From Piscicola geometra (taxonomy: Eukaryota > Annelida > Clitellata > Hirudinida > Piscicolidae): DNA of 64,000 nucleotides. Positions 53,285-64,000 of the stretch are shown here, in pieces; the stretch's first letter is position 1; each line of letters starts with the position of its first letter. The notes under the pieces were generated by a model, which saw only the letters and a program-made list of their open reading frames with translations, did not search any database and was not told the origin of the DNA. The stretch is from NCBI GenBank assembly GCA_943735955.1, contig OX030959.1, forward strand, positions 5,878,241 to 5,942,240. The letters are read 5' to 3'. The position numbers were made by a program, and so were the translations under genes.

Positions 53285-55092
53285 ATAGAACTTTCTTGAA
53301 CGATAGTTGCTTCGAATCCTGTTATGAAGTGGAAAAGATTATTGGCAGTGGAGGCTTTGCTGTGGTCTACAGTGGCATCAGGAAAGCTGATAACAAACAA
53401 GTTTGCTAGTTTTTATAAAATTTTGAATTTTAAATTTTGAAAATCAGCAGTTTCAATTATTTTTTACAATTTTTCTTTTGAAGATGATGTAAAAGTATTT
53501 TTTAATTTTTTAATGGTTTTTTTAATATGTTTAAATTAGCATAAATCATCAACATTTTTTTCAACTTGACAGTATGCCATAAAGCACATTGATAAAAAGA
53601 AAATTACATCATGGTTTTCAGTGAGTTTTTATAGTTTATTATTATAAGTTGCAACAAAATCAACACATATTCACCAATGACATTAAAAATTATAAAAAAA
53701 TAAACTAATTCTTTTTTTTTTCATTAATATCATAGTATGATAATCACACCCTCCTAGGAGAAGGATGGGGTGGAGATTCCGACGGAGATTGTTCTTCTGA
53801 TAGAAACAAGTGGTGTGGAGGGGGTGAGCAAGATGCTGGAGTACTTTGAACGACCCGACAGTTTCATCTTGATCCTTGCAAAGCCGGCCAACTGCAGCGA
53901 TCTGTTCGACCAGATTACTGCCAAAGGTGGTGGCTTGCTCATTGGCTTCACTCTTAAAAATAGTGCTAAAAACAAGCCATCTAGATCATATTTTTAGAAG
54001 CTAAAAAGAGATGAAAATATCTATTCTATAAATACTCATTTCAGCATAAAAAAATATTAATTAGCCATAAAAAAAGCTACCAAAAAACAAAGTGAGGAAA
54101 ACAGATCATAAAAATCAAACCAACACTACAGCTTCACATCAACCACCACAACCAACTTACTCACAACCCACACCTCCCACCACAGAACGTCTGGGTGAGG
54201 AGCAAGCCAGACGTGTCTTTGTCGACGTCATCGGCATCGTCATCTCTCTCCAGCAACTCGGCATCTTCCACAACGACGTCAAGGACGAGAACATCCTCCT
54301 CGACCTTGACACTCACAAGGTCATCCTCATCGACTTCGGAGCTGCTGTCCGTCTGCCAGAGGGTGCTCCTGATGATGATGATGATGAGGAAGATGACCTG
54401 GTTACTGAGTTTGAAGGTTGCTTGCTTGACTTTTTTTTTAATGGTTGAAAAGAGATGTTTTCTATATTAATAAATCAATCTTAATTCAAATAAACTATGA
54501 TAAAAAATTGTATTATTAATTTATTATAATAATCATCATCATCATCACTTCACCACCTACAGGCACCAGGGTGTACAGTCCGCCGGAGTGGGTTGAGATG
54601 GGTGAAATGTCCTTGAGGGCGGGTTGTGTGTGGTCGATGGGGGTGTTGCTGTACAACATGTTGTGTGGCGATGTACCCTATCGCACGGATGCAGACATTG
54701 TCGCCAACGTCCTGCCGCCCAGTCCACATATTTCTGGAGGTGAGTGTGGGTGGATGGCAGGGTCGAGTGTGTGGAGGAAGGGGTGGAGGGGATGTGAGCG
54801 TAGTAAGTAGAGAGGTGCGGGATGAGATTTATCAATACTTTGCCTCAACCATTTTCATCCTTCTCATCAATCAAATCTTCCATTTGTTCCTTATTCGATT
54901 CTTCCACCACTCCTCATTTCTCCTCCATCCTTCTCTTTCACTCTTTATTCCTTCATTCCTCCAATCGCAGATTGCAGACACCTCATAAAGAGTTGCCTAC
55001 AATATCACCCACACCTCCGACCCCCCCTCTCCGCCCTCCTCACCCACCCATGGGTGCTCAACAACAGCAATAATAATAATAATGATAATTAG
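53285..55092 (+). CDS. PIM: PIM-family serine/threonine protein kinase, six exons, 5' end uncertain
   Basis: Exons: 53285-53400, 53573-53620, 53758-53926, 54186-54416, 54563-54739 and 54971-55092 (stop TAG 55090-55092), about 287 residues. Motifs: IIGSGGFAVVYSGIRKADN (P-loop, very close to PIM1 GSGGFGSVYSGIRVSDN), YAIKH (ATP lysine), EYFERPDSFILILAKP (hinge; PIM1 WFERPDSFVLILERP), KDENILLDL, IDFGAA (DFG), GTRVYSPPEW, WSMGVLLYNMLCGDVPY and a closing HPWVL. PIM kinases are constitutively active cytosolic kinases of growth signalling. Oddities: HRD is HND (54279-54287), and an Asp/Glu run is inserted after DFG. The first traced exon enters in phase 1, so at least one upstream exon is missing; ATGTATGTTCTTC/GTAAAT near 53143 has the right phase but is speculative. 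Confidence 0.92.
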
Positions 55093-55870
55093 TAAGATTG
55101 TTTTCAGCAAATTAATAGGGCTTAATTAATTCAAATTAAATTAATTTAAAAGAAATGAGTATTATGAAAAATATATAGAAAACCATTTATCAACTTCACG
55201 AGAAAATCCAATGAACAACAAAACAACCACATCAACAACAACAAAAAACATCATCGTCAACCACAACAACTACAAATTGCAATACTGAAACACACTGAGA
55301 CTTTCAAATACAAACACTTTCAAGGGAGTACAGAGACGCGTTCTCAATCCCGGTTTTTCAATCTTGCTTCGTCGTCTTCAAACTTCATCTCACTCACTTC
55401 GTCTTTACATCCTCTTAAACTTCGTCCTAAAACTGTAATCTGATTTCTTGAACTTACTCTGACTTCCTGTCCTTTCATCCTCTCAAACTGCCACTGCTTT
55501 TGCAACAAACAAACCTTTTGGCTTCTTTCGCTTCTTATTCAACTACACGGAGCTTTGTAAGCGTTAAGAGGCACTAGTTTCATCACTGTTTGATCATCAT
55601 GATTGTGATTGTTGTGGCGATTTTGGTGGGGGTGGTGGCTTTTCTGAATTGATGATGGCCTCTCTTCAAATGCTGCTGCTGCTGCTTTTGTGCCCGTAAT
55701 TTAGCTATAATCATTATCCAATTAACTTATCGTCATCATTATCAAATTATCTCGTCATCATCATCCAATTACCTAATCGACATTATTATCTGCCTGTCTG
55801 CTACCTTCACAACTGGAGTGACAACTCACGCCTTCCACTATCACCTGCTTACCAGGGCCACACAACGCAC

Positions 55871-55931
<61 letters not shown>

Positions 55932-55952
55932 CAGTAGTAGTAGTAGTAGTAG
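55871..55952. repeat. (AGT)n trinucleotide microsatellite
   Basis: About 27 AGT units with one AGC interruption near 55931. Confidence 0.92.
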
Positions 55953-56335
55953 TTTAGAATTTGGTTTTAAATACAATCTCAAAGTGCCATCTTATCTCAC
56001 CTGCTTCTCACTAATCCACTCAATGTCTGATTGCTTCTGTGAAGGCGCCATTGTAATTCTAAACACGTCCATCGCGCCGTGCTTCTTTAAATATCGTTTT
56101 GTTTAAATATCTTTGAAATCTCGCCGTTTTAGTTTACGTATTCCTGCTTACAACCTGAAACCCTTATGCGTTTTCAGTAGTCTTGCTAGGCTCACAAACT
56201 CCTGCCTGTGTGCTTGCGTGCCTGACATTTCATTTCAGCAGTTTCTAAGCGTATTTAAGTGTGTTATTTATCACATATATTCAATATTTAGTACGTATGC
56301 ATTAATAATCGATAAATGTTCTTTTCTCTTTCTCA

Positions 56336-56368
56336 AATATATATATATATATATATGTATATACATAC

Positions 56369-56423
<55 letters not shown>

Positions 56424-56434
56424 CATATATATAT
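56336..56434. repeat. (AT)n microsatellite with ATAC interruptions
   Basis: TATATA runs separated by GTATATACATACAT and ATTTATAT. On either strand it would form long hairpins. Confidence 0.92.
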
Positions 56435-57225
56435 AATAACCCGAAGTATAAGCATTTGTGTAAACATTTTTATCTTAGTCTTGGAACAGGGCGACTATAC
56501 TTATGAATGAAGAAGCTAGCTCGTGATAATAACTATGACAATACATTTATCTGGAATGTATGTAATAGTAGGAGGAGGAGTAATAGTAGTAGTAGTAGTA
56601 GTAATAGTTGTAGTAGTAGTAGTGGTAGTATAGATATAAAACATAAGAATTTAGTCAAGTGTACATAAGTATGTACAAACCACATTCACATACTGCGTTC
56701 AATACAATGTCAAACCTAAACCCTGATTCTCTTTCACTACCCTACAATGTAGGGTCCCTACATACCAAGACACCACACACGCACACCCACAAACACACAT
56801 TTAATAAATACAACTTCTTGCATACAACTTTAGCGTTGTAAATGATATACAGTTCGCTAATTGGAGTCTTCATTTTGCAGTGGGAATGCTTCTGTATAAA
56901 AAGGGGAAACATGCCTGCGTATGTGCGTGAATCATCATTCATTATAAACATTATTCACACATGCATGCACTTTGATGATTATAAAATAAATATAATATAC
57001 ATACACGAATACATACACATATATATACAAACTGTTTTGGGCGTGGTCTATTGACATACTGTTTGCGTTTACCTTACGGTATCTTTTCGACATTTGCTTC
57101 GCTATATCAGCATCATCATCATAACGCTATAATTAATGCTAATCAGTTATGACTTGTTAATCATTTCTTGGAAAATGTATCTTCACGTATGCTTTCACTC
57201 ATAATTTTACCACACATAATCACAA

Positions 57226-57236
57226 ACACACACACA

Positions 57237-57269
<33 letters not shown>

Positions 57270-57293
57270 CCACATTTACATACACACACCTTC
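57226..57293. repeat. (CA)n microsatellite
   Basis: ACACAC runs with T and C interruptions in intergenic DNA. Confidence 0.85.
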
Positions 57294-58466
57294 TTTAAAG
57301 AAACGTGTAACATGATTTACTTCTCTGTGTTAAGCCGTTGCAGTGATGCTAGACATGTATGAGGATGATAAATCCCGAACAATCCAATACACCAGTGCAA
57401 CGATCAATATCGACTTCATTACAGGATAGAGCATGGTACCTGACAAATATGATCTAATCTAGTTCAATAATCTAGTTTAATAATAATAAAAATAACAAGA
57501 ATAATAATTATAATAGTTTATAGATTGATAACTTTCCAATGGTACCGATTCGCTAGTGCATTCTTTCAATACACAATTCACCAATGCATGCGTACCACGC
57601 ACGCTAATTCACCTACAAACATTCACCATGCAGCCTCTCAATAAAATGCTTCACAAACACATTTTACTTGTGTAGTAACTGAAGGTATTAGCAGCAATTC
57701 TAGCATCACCATAATCTCATTTGCGCTGTATCTTCCACTTTGTCGCTTTCTCTGCAATTCTTTATCTTTGCATAAGTATACAAGTATTCATATATTATAG
57801 GTATATTGATATATATTCGAGATTTAAAATAAAAGAAATGAATATAATGTGTTTATTTTATTATTAAAAGGTAAAAGTTTAGGGATGTAAAGATATGAAA
57901 TAGTGAAGGGAATCTTCAGGAGAGGATGCTGGTGATGATGGTGGTGGAGATAAAGTTTGGGTTAAAGTTAGATAGTGGTGATGATAATCATGACGATAGG
58001 GTTGATGATAAGGATAAGAAGAAGAGGATGATTATAAAAGTTCTTTGATCATGACCAATGTAACGACAGAGGCAGGGAAAGTTTCACTATGAAAATCTAT
58101 GACACAATCGTGAAAAGATGCCTGCTTTAATACAATAAAGATAAGTATAAGAAACATTAATGTTAAATAAAAAATAACGTAAATGTTGCTTAAGAAAAAA
58201 TAATAATTAAGCGCATCTTAAATTGAAAAGTGAATAATAGTTCTTTTAAATTTTGTGAAAGTTATCTAATAAAACGTGAATATATGAAAATATTTTAATG
58301 TAATTAATCAATGCATAAATAATTTTATTCAAAGTTTTTTATTCACATTTGAAAAAATTTAAAACTTGAACTTCATAAGTTATTTTTAGGTTCTGCTCCA
58401 AGTTTTATACTATAATATATAAAAATACTATATAAAATATATATTATATAAAATTTATAGTCTAAG

Positions 58467-61485
<3,019 letters not shown>

Positions 61486-63136
61486 AAAGTCACATTTAAT
61501 TGTCATTCAAATAATTATTTTATCATCATTACCCTTTAATTTTGCTTTGATTACAAACAGTTCATTAATTCATACTAAAAAATGAGAGAAGATTTTTAAT
61601 TTTTCAATTATTTATAAAAAAAAGTTTTTAAAATAATTTGTATTCGCTGTTAAAGCAACTCAAGTAGTAATGCCCAGAATACATTTAGTATCAAAAATAT
61701 TCAAACATTAATGCCATCACATTCGAACAAGAAATGCTCATTGGATATTTAAAATCCTGATCAGGGCGAAGGAAGTGATGATTTCCTGGGAGTTCGCAAG
61801 AGTGAGCGTGAATGGTTTTGCAAACCCTCTGCCAATCAGAAAAATGACTTTCAATTAATCTTTTGACGAAGCTACCCTGCTCTATTAGGTTCTTTTCTTT
61901 AAACTTTTTTTTCCCCATATTCTGCAGGGCTTTTCTTAGAACATTACCGCCCATCAAAAATAGTTTGAAGAACAAAATATAACATTTTATTCATGAATAC
62001 AATTTCAAAACCAAGTATCAGAATACAAAAAAAAGTATTAACAGCCTCTAAAACATCGCTAATAACACTTTAGAGAAATGATAGCTTCCAGAAGAATGGG
62101 TTACCCCCAGATGCACAATGAAGATCTAAAGAGGAATTAGAGAAAGCACAGTAATGGTTTCCAGTAATGGCAGTTACAATAAGGCATTGCAGATAACACA
62201 AGAGAGTCGGCAATCTGCTTAAAGGTCCATTATTCACAAAAGATTAAATTTTGTGTTCTCAAGTGTAAAAAAAAGAAAAATGGAATTTGATTAAATATTC
62301 TTAAAGTGGAAATGGATAAAAATAAGATTTGAATAATCTGAAACACTGTGTATTGAACAGTATTGGCTTTAAGTTAAAAACTTAGGCAATTATGATGAAA
62401 CTTCTAATCATTCATAAATTTCCATCATTCATTCAAGCCCCACAACCCTCATATTCAACACCCTATCCGTTCATTCTTTTTCTTTTGCTTTTATGGGGCG
62501 ACTCTTTGTGAAGGAAAAGGCACTGAAGCTGCAATGAGCGCCATTTGATATGCCCACTAGGCAACCTTGGAATTCCACGAAAGCCATGCTGCTGCCTCCA
62601 TTTAACACCAACTTCTATTCATCTATCTTTTTATTCTTTCAGTCATCTATCCCTTTATTCTTTTATTCCTTTATTCATGCATTCTTCCATCTTTTTAGTC
62701 ATTCATTCATGTATTCCTCCTCCTTCCTTTTATCCATCCGCATATGCGTTCTTCTTCCGCCTTAGGAACCTCTTTATTTACGAAGCGATTCATCACTCTA
62801 TTTATTCAGTCATCCACCCTCCTTGCCATCAATCTAACTATTCATATACTCAACCACGTCCTAATTGTATCCATCTATCCATTAATCTTATGATCTATCT
62901 TCACATCCCTTTATCTTTTCACCCATTCATTTATACATCCACCCATCTATTCATTCATCCATTTACTCACGTCTCTTCTCTTTTGTAACTCAATACCACT
63001 CTTTACACACCTCATTAACACCCCTCACCTCTTCCTTCATCTCCCTTCACCATCAATTTTCATTCCATTCTTCCCTCCACCCTTCCAATTCTACAACTTT
63101 CCTTTATTAAATGGCCAGGAGATCTGGTTTCAAAAA

Positions 63137-63205
63137 AAGAAGAAGAAGAAGAAGAAGAAGAAGAAGAAGAAAAAGAAGAAGAAGAAGAAGAAGAAGACGA
63201 AGAAG
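63137..63205. repeat. (GAA)n trinucleotide tract
   Basis: About 22 AGAAGA units with an AAAAGA and a GACGAA interruption. A purine-only strand of this kind can form triplex DNA. Confidence 0.92.
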
Positions 63206-63783
63206 AAGATCGCCTCGTCATTAAGTTATGACACTGTTTCAACCCAACCTTGCCAGTTGTTTCAGTGGTGTAAGGATTATTTTTTCTACTATTGCTTTTT
63301 ATAATATAAATATTCAAATTATTTTGCACTTTTTACAAAATAAATAATACTATTATTATTTTATAATAGTTGTTAAATTGATTATTGAAATGTTTTTATT
63401 TCTGTTTTTTCGATATTTAATGTTCTTATTGATTTTATTAAAGTTATTATTGCGCGCCAAGATGCTCACGCACTCGCTCTGTGCACTGTTGTACACTTGT
63501 ACGCAGGCGTATTTGAGGCGTGATATGAATGGAAATAAGACAATACAATTTCAATGTAAATTTTGCCACTGTTTGTGCTACCGCTCTAAAATACAATTAA
63601 TGAATAATTAAATACACGTAACAAGATGTATACAATTGCAAACAAAAGTTTGTATACAGTCTGACCAAACGGGTTAAAAATGGAAATTGCAAACTTAAAA
63701 ATCCAATAACAAGGCGACTGGAATGATTTTGATGTCACGCTGGAGATCAAACGTGCATTGAGGTTTCGGAAAGTGAATGGTTT

Positions 63784-63960
63784 GGGATGAATTGGGATGA
63801 ATGGCAGAATGACTTTGGATGAATTGGGATGAATGGCAGAATGACTTTGGATGAATTGGGATGAATGGCAGAATGACTTTGAATGAATTGGGATGAATGG
63901 CAGAATGACTTTGGATGAATTGGGATGAATGGCAGAATGACTTTGGATGAATTCCAGAAT
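63784..63960. repeat. 32-bp tandem array, about 5 copies
   Basis: Units built from GGGATGAATGGCAGAATGAC followed by TTTGGATGAATT, repeated from about 63787 to 63955, with one G-to-A variant copy. The open minus-strand frames it creates (SFCHSSQFIQ repeats) are artefacts. Confidence 0.9.
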
Positions 63961-64000
63961 GCATTGAATAGAATGCATGGCAAATCGCATGAATTAGGGT

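Larger units (their letters stand above)
55093..58466. other. Intergenic region between the kinase and OSGEP
   Basis: No gene I can support. Repeats: (AGT)n at about 55871-55952, a scattered TAG/AGT tract at about 56568-56632, (AT)n with ATAC interruptions at about 56336-56434, and CA repeats at about 57226-57293. The short frames inside are repeat artefacts. The last 150 bases before the OSGEP ATG are very AT-rich (many TATAA strings), so no single TATA element can be picked out. Confidence 0.7.
61486..64000. other. Downstream flank of OSGEP, no supported gene
   Basis: AT-rich DNA, with a CATT/CATC-rich pyrimidine stretch at about 62600-63050, a GAA tract and a 32-bp tandem array at the end. 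No AATAAA close to the OSGEP stop was seen. A minus-strand frame at 61975-61691 was considered and not accepted. Confidence 0.65.

Noticed and set aside
56113..56436. 107-residue frame ending in Tyr/Ile repeats
   Set aside because: Its C-terminal third is the AT microsatellite, and nothing in the rest is recognisable.
61691..61975. Minus-strand 94-residue frame (possible transposase-related zinc-finger fragment, FSDWQRVCKTIHAH)
   Set aside because: Faint resemblance to hAT-type zinc-finger domains only; no further motif or terminal repeat found nearby.

Overview
The window is animal nuclear DNA. Every gene is split by many short AT-rich GT-AG introns, and simple-sequence repeats are very abundant. 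The genes are animal-specific or eukaryotic (laminin alpha, a PIM-type kinase, ATG2, OSGEP). A CR1/L2-like retrotransposon and tRNA-derived SINE-like copies are present. Intron density, repeat load and retained ancestral gene structure would suit a lophotrochozoan invertebrate such as an annelid or mollusc, but the sequence alone does not prove this.

Layout, left to right. All four genes are on the + strand.
(1) 1-1940 is a G-rich minisatellite, apparently inside an intron.
(2) 2092-17573 holds the last 29 exons I can trace of an ATG2 homologue (autophagy lipid-transfer protein). The N-terminal chorein region lies left of the window. Coding repeats (poly-Gln/Asn/His, acidic runs, Gly-rich loops, an N-T-Q-P-H-S hexapeptide array) sit between conserved blocks. 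One intron carries an antisense, 5'-truncated CR1/L2-like element.
(3) 17574-20445 is non-coding, with two imperfect inverted repeats.
(4) 20446-48604 is a complete laminin alpha gene of the alpha-3/5 (Drosophila LanA) class. I trace 76 coding exons that join into one open frame of 3,607 residues: signal peptide, LN, LE, L4b, LE, L4a, LE, coiled coil, LG1-LG5.
(5) 48605-53284 is intergenic, with SINE-like elements and a 20-bp tandem array that repeats a pol III A-box-like motif.
(6) 53285-55092 is a PIM-family kinase in six traced exons, with HND in place of HRD. The first exon is not certain.
(7) 55093-58466 is intergenic, with several microsatellites.
(8) 58467-61485 is a complete OSGEP/Kae1 gene (11 exons, 335 residues) of the KEOPS tRNA t6A pathway. 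One splice acceptor lies at the end of a CA microsatellite.
(9) 61486-64000 is repeat-bearing sequence with no gene I can support.

The genes belong to unrelated processes: autophagy, basement membrane, signalling and tRNA modification. Nothing indicates an operon or a gene cluster. I found no undescribed multi-gene system. The most unusual feature is how far tandem repeats have entered coding exons and splice signals. All exon models come from reading frame, splice dinucleotides and remembered family similarity; no search was run.
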